From Karstenula rhodostoma CBS 690.94 (lineage: Eukaryota > Ascomycota > Dothideomycetes > Pleosporales > Didymosphaeriaceae), in contig MU001496.1 of assembly GCA_010093485.1 (NCBI GenBank), forward strand, positions 1,999,721 to 2,063,720: a DNA stretch of 64,000 bases, written 5' to 3'. Under the pieces are notes generated by a model. It made no database searches, was not told the origin of the DNA, and saw nothing but the letters and a program-made list of their open reading frames with translations. Within the stretch, counting starts at the first letter, position 1. Every line of letters begins with the position of its first letter. Positions 33,950-47,040 of this stretch are shown piece by piece. Both the position numbers and the translations under genes were made by a program.

Positions 33950-34906
33950 AGAAGTTTTAGATGCCATCGCTCGTTGGGTTATTAAATGAGACCATGGTAG
34001 GACCGATCCTCGAGTCTGTGAATCCCACAGTAGCCGACGACGCCATTTAGTTCTACCCGTATGCGCATCCGCTCCTGAAAGGTATTGCACAATCATTCAT
34101 GCCTCGAGCGACAACTCTGAGGGAGAGCTTAACGCGGGATTTTCGAACATGGCATTCCGTCGCAAGGGCCGGGTTCAAGGAGACTGATGTTCAACAAGAC
34201 AATACGGACAGATGTTGGGGCATTTGAGCCATATGTGAGAGACTGAGGCTTTTTACGCAAGTCGATGGCTGGGATTATGATACTCTTCGCTAGAATTTGG
34301 ATTTCTCTGGGGGTAAGTTGAATGCCGTGTTGTGAACGCTCAGAACAGGAGATTAACACTAACCCAGGGCGAATCTCAACTCACACCATGTATCCGTCTG
34401 TAAGGTTATTGAGATTTTCAAAGTACCAGAGCTTTTAGTTGAAGTCCGGGACGATCTTGGAAACATGACAACGACTCTTGATGAAAGAACCATCTGGATG
34501 GAGGAGCTCGGAAATCCTCCGTTAATGCAGTCAATCTACGCGGAAGTGCTCTGGATCCGCACTGGAGTGCAGACTGCATTTTGAGACAACCGAGCCGACA
34601 TCCACATTATCGAGTGGCTGATCCCTAAGAAGAGTCTAATCATAGTTCCGACAGTTGAGGCATACAGACGAAACCTACTGAAATACTCACAACAGGAAGC
34701 ACCCTTTGAATCGATCCTGGACAGATCGTTTTCTGGAATACCCGGGTGATTTATCAAGTGGTCCGTCACGAGAAGCTAATCTGGCTAGGGAAAATAATGC
34801 TGCCAAATCTCGGACCGGCCCTAAGTTCGTTAATGTAGGATTGTCGGACGCCTGGATCCCTTATAGAGTAGATGAACGTGCTTGTCCAGGGAGGTCCTTC
34901 GTATAG
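33950..34906 (+). pseudogene. Cytochrome P450, decayed 3' part
   Basis: Relic of a P450 monooxygenase. Reading across stops: MPSLVGLLNETMVGPILESV, a TAG at a likely Trp (34013), then AHPLLKGIAQSFMPRA and TRDFRTWHSVARAGFKETDV. Near 34410 comes the I-to-K helix region: IEIFKVPELLVEVRDDLG and NPPLMQSIYAEVLWIRTGV. There the K-helix ExxR appears as EVLW, consistent with Arg (CGG) having become Trp (TGG). A TGA and a frameshift follow, then FLEYPGDLSSGP and finally DAWIPYRVDERACPGRSFV, the haem loop with its Cys but with the usual GGG changed to RVD. The gene ends about ten bases before the A+T-rich block. Several stops and shifts exclude function. The 5' end is not clear; homology upstream of about 33950 is uncertain. 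Confidence 0.78.
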
Positions 34907-35204
34907 AGCCAGATGCTGGCTTTCTATACTATTATGGTAAAGATCTATAATATTAAATTCACTATAGCTAATAAGTTTACCTAAAAGGGGTATATTTTTA
35001 ATTTTTTAAATTTCCCTAAATAGTATATCCTTTTATATAGTATAGTATAGTTAAATTTCCTTATTATAGTAACTTAATATACCTATTTTAGTACCCCTAA
35101 AAAATATTATAAGTTTATATAAATTTATTTTAAATATTTAATTTATTTTTATATATTTTTAAATTTCTATAAAATTTATTTTATTTATAAGTTATAGAGT
35201 TATA

Positions 35205-35400
35205 TATATCTAGTATAGTACTAATAGTTAATTATTAGTACTAGAATTTAAAATTAAAACTCTACTATATATATCTATTATAGTACTAATAATTAATTAT
35301 TAGTATTAGAATTTAAAACTAGAGCTCTATTATATATATTTATTATAGTATTAATAATTAACTATTAATATTAGAATCTAAAACTAGAACTTTATTATAT
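35205..35400. repeat. Tandem repeat, 65-bp unit, about three copies
   Basis: The phrase TAGTACTAATAATTAATTAT recurs at 35216, 35281 and 35346 with one or two changes each. Copies differ mainly by C/T and A/G changes. Confidence 0.75.
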
Positions 35401-35439
35401 ACTAACTAGTTATATAATATTATAATACTAATTATTAAT

Positions 35440-35560
35440 TTTACTAGAGTTTTTATTAAAGTTTTTACTAGGATTTTTACTAAAGTCTTTATTAAAGTCT
35501 TTACTAGAGCCTTTACTAGGGCCTTTACTAGGGTTTTTACTAAAGTCTCTATTATAGGTA
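35440..35560. repeat. Tandem repeat, about 12-bp unit
   Basis: Roughly nine or ten degenerate copies of TTTACTAGAGTT/TTTACTAAAGTC in a row. In forward translation it would read as a short periodic peptide, so it may be a relic of a coding or LTR-internal minisatellite. Confidence 0.65.
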
Positions 35561-38500
35561 ATATTTACCTCTTTAATATTATTATAGTTTCTATTAAAAT
35601 TTTTATTAGAATCTCTACTAGAGTTTATATTTATCTCTTTAATATTTCTAGAACTTTTACTAGTATTTTTACTAGAGTCTTTAATAGAATAATTTAATAT
35701 ATTAATAAATTTTTTTTTATTAATAATATATTCCTTAGTTATACCCTTAGTATAATTATTTTTATATATTATTCTAATACTACTTAGTATATTCTTTATT
35801 TATATATATTTCTATAGTCCTTTTAGTCTATTTATAATCTATTATAAGTATTTTTACTAAACTATATCTATATATTTCTATAATTTAATTAGTACCTATT
35901 TTATATTATTTTATAGATTTTTTATAAGGTACTTTACTATACTAAAGATAATTCTAAAATATCCTTTAAAAGTAATATATAAACTATAATATATATTATT
36001 TTATTATATACTTAGTATCTATATTATTATTTTATTATTAAGAATATATTAATAATATTATTATAAGTTTATTATATAGATACCTATATTTATATATAGG
36101 TTATAAACTATATATTATATAGATACTAGTAATAATCTAAAAAATAAGTTATAGAAATAGTTATTTATATTACCTAATTAGCCTTATAAATATATTATTA
36201 TATTATTTTACTATAATAGGTTTAAAGCCTACTTCTAAAATATTATATTATTTATTAAACTAGTATAAAACTTAGAAGGGGATTTTATATTTCTTTTTAT
36301 AATTTATAAAAACTATTTTAGTATCTACTATATCTAGTATATAGATAGTCTATATATTTATATATTATTAATAATATAAAGGAGGTAGTAAATTTAAGTA
36401 ATATATATACTAATAAGTATAGGGTTAAGTCTATAATAAAAATTTTTATACTTTTATATAAAATTTTTTACTAGTATAATAATAAGTTTATACTATTTTT
36501 TAATAATTACTAGTTATAAAACTAGCTAATATAGCTACTAATACTTTATAAAATATTAATAATAATTCTTTAGTAATTTATTCTTTAGTATTATAGGGTT
36601 ATATATTAGAATCTAATTTTACTATTTTATTAACTTTTATATTTTCTAGTATAGTATATTATTTAGTATAATACTAATTATAATAGAAATATTTCTTTTA
36701 GAATACTCTATTATATTTACTATTTAATTTATTATAATTCTATTTAGTTTCTATAGATAGCTCCTTATACTAAACTTTTCTCTAATCTAAATATTATAAA
36801 ATAGCTTTAGAATATTTATATATATATAGTATATAGTATTAATTAGAAAGCTATATAGAAAGAATATTATTACTAGATTAAATAAATATAATTAATAAGA
36901 TAGACTATTATTATATAAAATTATAAATTTATTATATTAATTTATAATTACTATTTATATAAGGGTTCTTTTAATTTTTATATAATCTATACTATTAATT
37001 AGTATATTATATCTATTAGTATAGAGAAAATAATAATATTTCTATTTAGTTCTAATTTATATATAGGTACCTTCTATTATATATAATTAATAGAATTATT
37101 TAGAATTACTTAGTTATTTTATTTCTATAATCTAGGTAATAGTAGGTCTATTATCTATAACTAAAATAATATTAACTTTTAAAATAAATATTTAACTAGT
37201 ATAAGTATCTAGTATATTTTTTTTATTTATATATAGAAGTTTTATTTTATTAATAAGTAGTTTAAAAAATATATTTATAGTTTTATATTAAATACTTTTT
37301 AGTATAATTATTATAATTAGTATATTATCTAGTTTTTTATATATTATTAATTTAAGGTTATATATATTAAAAACTACTAGTATAATTATTATATACTTTT
37401 TTACTATAGATATTAAATTAATACTATTAATAATTAAATATAAAACTAGATAATAGTAATTATAAAATAGACCCTTTTTATACTAGTAATTAAAAAGCTC
37501 TCTATTATAAATATTAGTATATATATATCTATTTAAATTAGAAAACTCTTTACCCTTATAATATTAAAGTTCTAGTATTTACTATAAACTATTAAACTAG
37601 TCTCTAAAATAGTTTACTATAAATATATAAGAAAACTAGATAATAGATTAAAATAACCTATACTACTACTCTATTTTTTTAAAATAGTAAGATTAATTAT
37701 AGAAGCTATATATTCTACTATTATAATATTATTCTATATATACTATATAGCCTTAGGGATAATAGTTAAAATAGATTATCTTTATAGTATTAATAAATAT
37801 TTAATTTCTAAAAATAGTCTTTATTAATTCTTTAATATTTATATTATATTATTTCTAAATTACTCTATATAATATTCTCTATTATAAATAAAAATAATTT
37901 ATAAAAACTTAATATATTTTTATATTAAATAGAAAGATATAATTAATTACTAGACTTTAGTTTTTTTATATACTAGCTATAATATTATAATTACTTATTT
38001 TTATTAGATTATATAGTAAATAGCTTATTATATCTATTATACTAACTTATATTTAATTTATTTATTAAATTCTAGTATATTTACTTATTTTCTAGAAACT
38101 TATTATAGACTAGTAAATTAATATACCTATTCTAGTTATTTTTTTTATTATTACTTTCTTTAAATTATTTTTCTATAAGTCTATTAGCTTTTATAGCTAG
38201 TATAAAATTTTTATATATAATTTTTTCTAAATTATTAAAAAGGATATTCTTATAGTAGTAAAGTTTAAAATATTTTTTCTTTATTTACTAACTAATACTA
38301 TACCTTTTACTATATTTAAAAGGATATTTATATTAGTAGTTTTTATCTCCTATCTAGTTTATTATTAATACTATCTAGTATAGCCCTATAAAGTAAAATA
38401 TAGTTACTATACTAATTTATAATAGTATTAATATTAATAAATAAGAGTAAACTATAATATAGAGAGGTTATTTATTTATATTAGTATTAGTATTAGATTA

Positions 38501-39530
38501 CTACTATAAATATATATAAAAAGTAAAACGGGTTTATAAAAATAGAATATATATATATATTAAATATACTATACTAGATAATAATTTATATAATATAAAT
38601 AGTTATACTATTAAATATTCTAGAACTCTAAAAACTTATATATATTTAATCTAACTCCTTATTAACTTATATAGTATATAAATTATATATATTATTTATT
38701 CTTTTTTATTATAAACTTATATACTAATAGTAACTATTAGTATAGAATTAATAATAGAATAAAAATATATAATATATTTATCTCTTTTCTAATTAAATAA
38801 TAAAGTATTAATAACTAAGTAAGGTATAGTCTATTTATAAAAAGTAAAATAGTAATTAAATATAATATAGTATATACCTTTTAGATATCTAAATATATTA
38901 AATACTCTAATAAGTAAGCCCTAAATTAATATAGTAATATATACTATAATTATAAATATTTAAAAATACTAAAACTAGTTTTTCTAATAACTAATACTTA
39001 CTAATAGATACTAAAAGAAAAATAAAATTTTTTTTTTATAAATAAGTTAAATTACTAGATATCTACTATAGATTTTAAAAACTTAAAACTATAATAGTAT
39101 ATACTAAATAACTTAATCTATTACTAAAAGGTAGTAGTATTTAAATTAATTAAAATATAAACTATTTAGATATATTTAAAAAACCCTATATATAATATTA
39201 TATAGTAAATTATAAGTCTAGATTTTTATAGCTATTATAATAATTAAATAAACTAGTAACTATATTTAGAAAGTTACTAAGGAAACTAGAATTAATATTA
39301 CCTCTAGGGTTAGTTTATATCTAAATAAGCGATAGCCTATAATAAATATATTAAAATAAAAATATTAGTAAATTTCTAAATATAAATACCTTCTAGTATA
39401 AAATTAAAAAAATTATTTATATTTAAAAATAAATAATAAAGTCTATAAGATAATATCCCTTTTATATATATATATAATATAATCTAACTATATTTTAGAT
39501 AAATTCTTATCTAGAATATAGAGGGCTTAT

Positions 39531-39830
39531 TAACTATAATATAATTATATAATTATAGACTAAAACTAGATTTAGAAATATTCCCTTATAAGGCCCTCTA
39601 GAATAACTAGTAAAACTTAGAATAAATATATAAGTATAAGGTTTATTATTTATTATAGAAGTCTATTATCTATATAATAAAATATTATTAACTATAATAT
39701 AACTATATAATTATAAACTAAAACTAAATTTAGGGGTATTTCCTTATAAGACTCTCTAGAGTAGCTAGTAGAATTTAAAATAATTATATAAATATAAGAT
39801 TTAGTATTTAGTTTTTAACCTTAGTTTATA
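39531..39830. repeat. Tandem duplication, 158-bp unit
   Basis: TAACTATAATATAA(T/C)TATATAATTATA followed by ACTAAAACTA(G/A)ATTTA occurs at 39531 and again at 39689. A third, more diverged copy of the AAATTTAGGGGTATT part lies near 39920. Confidence 0.7.
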
Positions 39831-40109
39831 TTATTTAAGTAGATTATTTTTTTTATAACTAGAAAGAATTATTATATTATAGATTATTATACTATCTATT
39901 ATATAAGAGTAGAGCTATTTTTAAATTTAGGGGTATTCTTTTTTAAAACTATAATAGGTAAATAGAGTAGATATCTATTATAGTAAATAAAAGAAGGAAA
40001 CTAGTATAAAAAATAATATATACTATTATAGATAATTATAAGTACTAGAATATAGAGTTTATAAAAAAAAAAATAAAAAAGAAGTAATAGAGTTATATAA
40101 TTATAGGTA

Positions 40110-40630
40110 TTAATTTTATTTATACTAAGTCTAATTAAGTTATATAGATAAATAAGGTAATAGTAAATAATATATATATTTATATCTAGAGACTATATTA
40201 TTATATTAATATATAAAAATACTTTTATATATATATAAATAAGTATTTACTATTATAATTAGTTTTCTATATATAGGGTAGTCCCGTACTAATACTAATT
40301 ATTAGTAAGAAAAAAAATATTAATATAGAATATATAAGTAATCTACTATATAATATAATATAGACTTATATTATTTTTATTTTTATTAAGTTTAATTAAT
40401 ATATATAGATAAGTAATATAATAGTAAATAGTATATATTTTTATATCTTAAAACTATATTATTATATTAATATATATAAGTACTTTTATATATATATAAT
40501 TAAATATTTACTAATATAATTAGTTTTCTATATATAGAGTAGCCCTATACTAATATTAATAATTAGTAAATAAAAAAATATTAATATAGAATATATAAAT
40601 AATCTACTATATAATATAATATAAATTTAA
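40110..40630. repeat. Tandem duplication, 261-bp unit
   Basis: Two adjacent copies, aligned for example at 40127 and 40388 (AAGTYTAATTAA). Both run through TTAGTTTTCTATATATAG-GTAG and AATATTAATATAGAATATATAA. Differences are mostly transitions. Confidence 0.75.
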
Positions 40631-41283
40631 AAATAATAGAATAATAATAAAGGCCCTTTTTATACTAAAGAATAAAAATTAATTTTTATATTTTTTATTA
40701 TTTCTATAACCTCTACCCTTTATCTTATATAGTTAACTATTATAAAAAGCTTTTATTTAAACTTTTTAGAAAACTAGTAATACTAGTATTACTAATAAAT
40801 AATAAATTTTTAAATATAACTCGAGTTTATTAAAGTAATATTAAGTAATCTCTTATTAATCTATATACTTATAGGGAAGGATTTAGCTTAGCTTACTTAT
40901 ATAAAAACTTAAAGATAGACTATAAAAATTTTATAATTTAATTACTCTACTATTTATACCTATAACTATAGAATAGAAAGGATTTTAAAAAATATAAAAC
41001 TTTTTATTATAATAAAAACTTTTTAATAATAATAGCTCTATATATAAATAATAATAACTAGTATATTACTAATATTTAGATTATCTTTATAAAATTAAAT
41101 ATTACTAGTTAAGCTTTATATAAAACTCTATTAATTACTAAAATAACTACTAGTATTAAATTATCTATAAATACCTTTTAGTACTATAACTAGTAAGCTA
41201 GATTAATAAAACTAATATTTAAAGAAATTATAAATAAATTAAAAATTTATAGAAACTATAAATAGATTAGAAACCTATAGAAA

Positions 41284-41460
41284 TTATATTTAATAATATT
41301 AATAATATTAATAGTATTAATAGTATTAATAATATTAATAGTATTAATAATATTAATAGTATTAATATTATTAATAATATTAATTAATAGTATTAATTCT
41401 AAATCTTAATTCTAGATTTTAATTCTAGATTTTAATTCTAAATCTTAATTTTTAGTTAAA
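41284..41460. repeat. Microsatellite-like array
   Basis: A run of AATA(A/G)TATT units from about 41286 to 41395, followed by a second small array of TTAATTCTA(A/G)ATYT to about 41455. Confidence 0.75.
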
Positions 41461-42569
41461 ATTCTAGATATATATTTTATTATAATTAAATTATAAACCG
41501 AATAAAAAATAGATATACGTTTTATTATAACTAGATTATAAATTAAATAGTAGATAGTACTATATATAAATTATAAGTTATATAAAATATTATATAGTTA
41601 ATAAATATAAAGAAAAAAGGTAATAAAACTAGAAATATTATAGAGTTTTATATAAATTAATTTACTAATAATATTATATAAACTCTAGACTCCTAAATAG
41701 GTAAGGTTAAATTAAAAGTAAAAGAAAAGTTTATAATATCTAAATAATAAGGTAGTTAACTAGAGAAAATAAAACTAGTTAGCTAAAAAAAAAAGAGCTA
41801 GTTATTTAAAAATAATTAGTTAAAAAGTAATTATTTAAAAAGAGTATAAAGTTAATAGAGGTATTATTTTATATATAGTCTAGAGAGTACTAAGCTAGTC
41901 TATATAATAAGAAGGAGGAAATATAATAGTAAATAGTAAATTATATAATTAGACTTAGCTATCTATTTAATTAATTATAAAGGGAGTATTTAATAGTAGT
42001 CTAGAAGTTTTTATAAATATAAAAAAAAAATTTATTTAATATAGTAATAATTATAGGAAAGCTTTATAATAGTAAAAAAATAGTAAAATAGTAAAAAGCT
42101 TATAAGGTATTAAAAAAAAGTATATTTAATATAGTAATAATTAGTATAAAATTTATAAAATAGTTATAATTAATAAAAAATATATAGGGTAGTAATAGTA
42201 GATAGAGAGAATAATATATTAAAGACTATTTATTAAAGTTATATTTAAATATATATTAGTAAATTTATTAATATATTAATATAGTAAGAACTTAAATAGA
42301 GGGCTTATAATATAATAAAAAACTTATAAAATAATTAAAAAATAGTATAATATATTTTAATTACTAGAATATCTAGATTAGTATTATAATAATATAAATA
42401 CTACTTAATATAATTTATAAAAAAGCTTCCTATTAATAGAGAATATAAGTAAAGACTTATTAATAAAAAGATTATTTATAATTTAATTTAATATCTCTAA
42501 GTATATTAGGTTATAGGATATATATTATATATTCTATAAAAAGTAGTATATATACGAAGTAATAATATC

Positions 42570-42900
42570 TAATATTTTATTAACTAATACCTAGTATCCT
42601 ATTAACTAATACTAATTATTCTACCTATTAACTAATACTAATTATCCTATTAACTAATANNNNNNNNNNTAATACTCGATATTCTATTAACTAATACTAA
42701 TTATTCTATTAATTAATACTTAATATTCTATTAACTAATACTAATTATTCTATTAACTAATACTTAATATCCTATTAACTAATACTTAATATTCTATTAA
42801 CTAATACTAATTATTCTATTAACTAATACTAATTATTTTATTAACTAATACTAATTATCCTATTAACTAATACTAATTATTTTATTAATTAATATCTAGT
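42570..42900. repeat. Minisatellite, about 22-bp unit (TATTAACTAATACTAATTATTC)
   Basis: About fifteen degenerate copies of ATTAACTAATACTAATTATTC and a variant with ACTTAATATTC, interrupted by the run of Ns. The same array recurs at 63170-63575. Confidence 0.85.
42660..42669. other. Assembly gap (10 Ns)
   Basis: Ten Ns fall inside the minisatellite. The true array length is therefore unknown, and a nominal ten-base gap need not reflect real size. Confidence 0.98.
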
Positions 42901-44207
42901 ATCTAGAAACTATAATAGAGATAGTTATAAAAGTTTAACTTTTCTATAGTTTCCTTTAATATAATTCTTTATATATATCTAAACTTTTTTATTAATCTCT
43001 ATTATAAAATATATTCTCCTATATATTAATATTACTAAAACTTTTCTCTTTAATAGTATAATATACTAGCTATAGACCTCTTACTAAATTATATTTTACT
43101 AAATTACTATTTAATAGTTTCTCTAGTAATAATTTTTTAGAAAGTAATTTATCTATTATATAGATAATATATATATTTTTAATTATTATAAAATTTTTAA
43201 ATATTTTTTTATTATATTTTATAACTATATTTATTTAGAAGCTAAACTATACTATAGTTATACCTTTTTTAATATATATATTTAAGATAGTATTTTAAAA
43301 TAAAATTATAAATATTTTAATTCTAAACTTTATTCTTAGTATATACTATCTTTTTTTTACTTCTAGTTATTTTCTAAACTCTTTCTATATAAATAAATCT
43401 ATATACTCTATAACTTTTTCCCCTTTTACTATATAATATAAAACTTTAAATAAGTATTTCTTTATTATAGTTATATAGCCTTTTCCTTATTTACTAAATA
43501 GTACTTTTTACTCCTATATTATTATTTCTACTACTTTAAATTTTATTTAAATTATTATTTATATTTATTACTATCTTATCTCCCTAATAATTCTAATAGT
43601 CTAGCCCTATTTTATTATTATATATAATAATATAAACCTTACTATATTTTTTTTTATAAAACTAGATTCTATATATATACCTTTTAAATACTATAATAGT
43701 ACTAGTTAGTTTTATTTTTAATTTATATTATTTTCTTTTTTTCTTTTAAATAATATATTTTTCCCTATTATAAGTTTATTTACTCTATTTTCTATATTAG
43801 TAAAGAATTTTTTTCCCTCCTTATATTATACTCTCTATATCTATAATACTATTTTCTAATTTTATAAATAGTTTACTATTCTAATTACTATAGTTTTATT
43901 AATTATACTACCTATTATATTTATACCTATTTTTAGTAAATTTTAAATAAATTTTCTATATTTCTATTTCTTTTTACTTATTATAATATTTTTAGTTATT
44001 ATAGTAAATAAGTTTTATATATTTACTATCTCTTATATTATTATTTTTTTTAATTTTTATTTTAGTTTCTTATTTACCTCTTTTATACTAACTTTTTTTA
44101 GTTATTTCTTTTTTTTTTTTTTATATCTTAGTCCTTCTTTTTATTATTTTATTTTTTAGTATACTTTTTTTTAGTATTAACCCTACTAGTATTTTTATAT
44201 ACTTTTC

Positions 44208-44413
44208 TATAGTAGAGAAAAGGAGCTCGAATATCCCTTTATTTAGGGAGTAAATTAATTAGATTACTATATAAGAAAAGATTACTAGAAAGGCTAGTTA
44301 TATACTATACTTATCCTAAATTAGTTTAGTACTTAGGTTAAGGTACCCCTTATTATAGCTAATTAGAGCTCTATAAATTCTAATATTACTAGATATTATT
44401 TATATTCTTAATA
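44208..44413 (-). repeat. 3' LTR of the Copia element
   Basis: 206 bp; aligns without gaps by eye to 51218-51423 (shared core AATATCCCTTTATTTAGGGAG). Differences are mostly A/G or C/T. Confidence 0.85.
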
Positions 44414-46739
44414 TACTCCCTAGGTAAATAGCGCTCGTTATTTATCTACTAATAGAATTTAATTATTTAAATTAGCTTCCCTTAGAAATATATAGCTTAG
44501 ACTATAATTTCCTACTTATATTATACTATTATTAGCGTTATAATACTAATTAGTTAGAGTAAAAGTCTTCTAGTACTTAGTATAGTACTTATAAATAATA
44601 GTAGCCTTATAATTAGGTATAGTAAGTAATAGTAAATAAAATAAATAATTATTATATAGTATAAACTAGTAGAGGTAGGTAAAATAAAAAAATATTTTTT
44701 ATATTTTTTAAACTTCTCTTTTTTATCCCTATTATCCTATTTTATAGTATATTTTTACCTTTTACTTTTTAATACTTTATTTATACCTTTTAGATAGCTA
44801 ATAATACTACTAAAGCTTACACTACTAAAATATATAAATAAAAAGAGAAACTTAAAACTAAATAAGTAGTTACTACTAAAAGATTTATTATAACTCCTTA
44901 AATAACTTATTAATTTAGTTACCTTTCTACTTAGTCTATTTTCTATACTCCTAGTTAAACTCCTCTAATAGTATTATATACTCCCCTAGCTATAAAAGAA
45001 AAGTATATTAGGGCTATTTAGCTAATAAGCTATTTTAGCTACTTAATAAGTACCTTAAGTAGTAGATTAAATAGCCTCTACTATAATATTATAAACTAGT
45101 AGACTAGATATTACTTTTACTATTATATATACTTATATAAATTAATATAAGCTAAATTCTCTACTTATCTAGTTAAACTTTATTAATTATTATAGTCTAC
45201 TATTTTTAGCTATATATATAATATACTTTATCCTATTCTATAATAATTTAAATTCTAGTATAAACTTTTTTTATTTTTTTTATTACTTAGATTTTTACTA
45301 ATTATATATAGGCTCGCGAGGTTAATTATTTATAGTAGTATATTTAAGCTATACTAAAAAATTAAAATAAGAATTAAAAAACCCTTCTTATACCTTTATA
45401 GAATCCCTATTTAATACCTAGTTTTTTTTCTATTTCCTCTACTTCTATCCCTACTCTATTTACTTTTATTCTACCTCTATTTACTTTTATCTCTACTCCT
45501 TCTATTTTTATCCCTACTTCTACTACTTCTATCCCTATTCTATCTACCTTTTAGTAGGTTTATTCTATAAATAGCTAGGAGGTAGGCTTATAAAAAGCTA
45601 TATATACTTTTAAGTATAATATACTTACTCTTTATAAGTACTATACTTTATAATAACTCTATAAGATAGGCCTAAATATTAGTTATTATAATATAAATTA
45701 GTAGTAGTCTAATTTTAATTACCTTAAGGAGCGTCTATATAGTTATAGTAGGTTTTTTAAAACTAAGGAATTTTCTATTTATAGTTAAAGTAGCTTTAGA
45801 TATAGATATACTAAATATTTTAATATATTAGAAGTATAGTAATATACTTAGCTTTATAAACTCTTTAATTAGATACTTAATATATTTAAATAGGATAGAT
45901 TTTTTTTATTTTTCCTTTATTTTTCTTTTATTTTCTAGTTAAAAAGTACTTTTTATAATTAAATCTAATAAATCTCTATTTACTTTACTTCTTTTATATC
46001 TATAATTATAAAACTTATATCTTAAAGATTAAGTAGCTTTATAAATCTAGTAAATTACTACTTTAATAATATTTTTATTAAACTATCTATAGGTATTTTA
46101 CTTATTTTAAAATATAAAATCTTAAATAATCCTTTTATATACTTTTATCTTAGCTATATATTCTAGATATTAATATATTAAAGGTATATAGTAATCCTTT
46201 TATTTTTTCTAATTACTAGTCTAATTATCTACTAGTTATTATAGTAGATTCACTAGAGTAATCCTAAGTCTAGTATAAGTTTAGTAAAGAAGTATTTTAA
46301 AGCTATTACTTTTTTACTAATATACTCTAGAGCGAGAAGCTCTATTTTTATAGTTAAAGTTATAATTATACTTTAGTAAGCTATTTTCTATAGAATAGCG
46401 CTACTAAATAGTAGAGTAATATATTTATAAAATAATTATCTTATTAATAGATTATTTATAAAAGATATATCTCTATAGATAAGTAGGTCTAGACTATTAT
46501 ATTTACTAAACTAAATTACTTTTTAGCGTGTCCTATAGAGGTATAGAATTACTTAATTAACTATTACTTTATACTTTATACTTAGGTTAATAAGGAAGAA
46601 GGATAGCTTTAATATAGTAAATATAATATCTAGTTATAGTATAATTACTATATATAATACTAATTTAACCTTCTCTTAATAATTCTTAATCTACTATAGT
46701 AATATTTTATCTTTACTTTTTTTAAACTTATTAATTAAG

Positions 46740-47040
46740 AGAGAAGTAGGTAGGAAGCTACTAGTTTTATAAAGCTTAAATTTTTTTATAATCTTATTAA
46801 TATATATATTATATATAAGTATAATTATCTAATTATCTTAATCTCTAATTACTTATACTTTAAAAAACTACTTAACTAGTTTCTTATTTTTAATCTTATA
46901 TTTATTTATAATCTTATTTTATAGTATTTAAGTTTACTCTTTATAATTATTATAATATAGAAGTAGTATATTATCTATATAGAATAGTACTAGAATTTTC
47001 TAATCTCTAGAAAGAAATAAATAAGGCTCTTTTTTTAAAG
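46740..47040 (-). pseudogene. Copia reverse transcriptase remnant
   Basis: One minus-strand frame is readable for about 90 codons when stops are passed over. It holds KILVLFYIDNILLLYYNN, the Copia 'FYVDDI' active site with the GpT and GpA of the two Val/Asp codons lost to RIP (YIDN at 46981-46970). It continues INKYKIKNKKLVK-stop-FF, matching the Copia 'yeir.lGe.kWFLGi'. Then come VIRD, a NIYINKIIKKFKL stretch ('dsYIdKia.kF.l') and KTSSFLPTS ('P.tPl'). Several stops sit where the family has Trp, Gln or Arg. Confidence 0.82.

Larger units (their letters stand above)
42496..43144 (+). repeat. Long direct repeat, copy 1 (LTR-like, contains minisatellite)
   Basis: Starts TCTAAGTATATTAGGTTATA and ends near TTTTTTAGAAAGTA. 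It matches 63096-63817 in the same orientation on both sides of the minisatellite, with differences mostly of the RIP type. It could be a long terminal repeat or a dispersed element; the partner lies 20.6 kb away. Confidence 0.75.

Noticed and set aside
37141..37460. Possible Gypsy-type reverse transcriptase ('LDNILI' on the minus strand)
   Set aside because: The surrounding residues do not follow the Gypsy pattern, and Ile/Asn/Leu-rich strings arise easily by chance in A+T-rich DNA.
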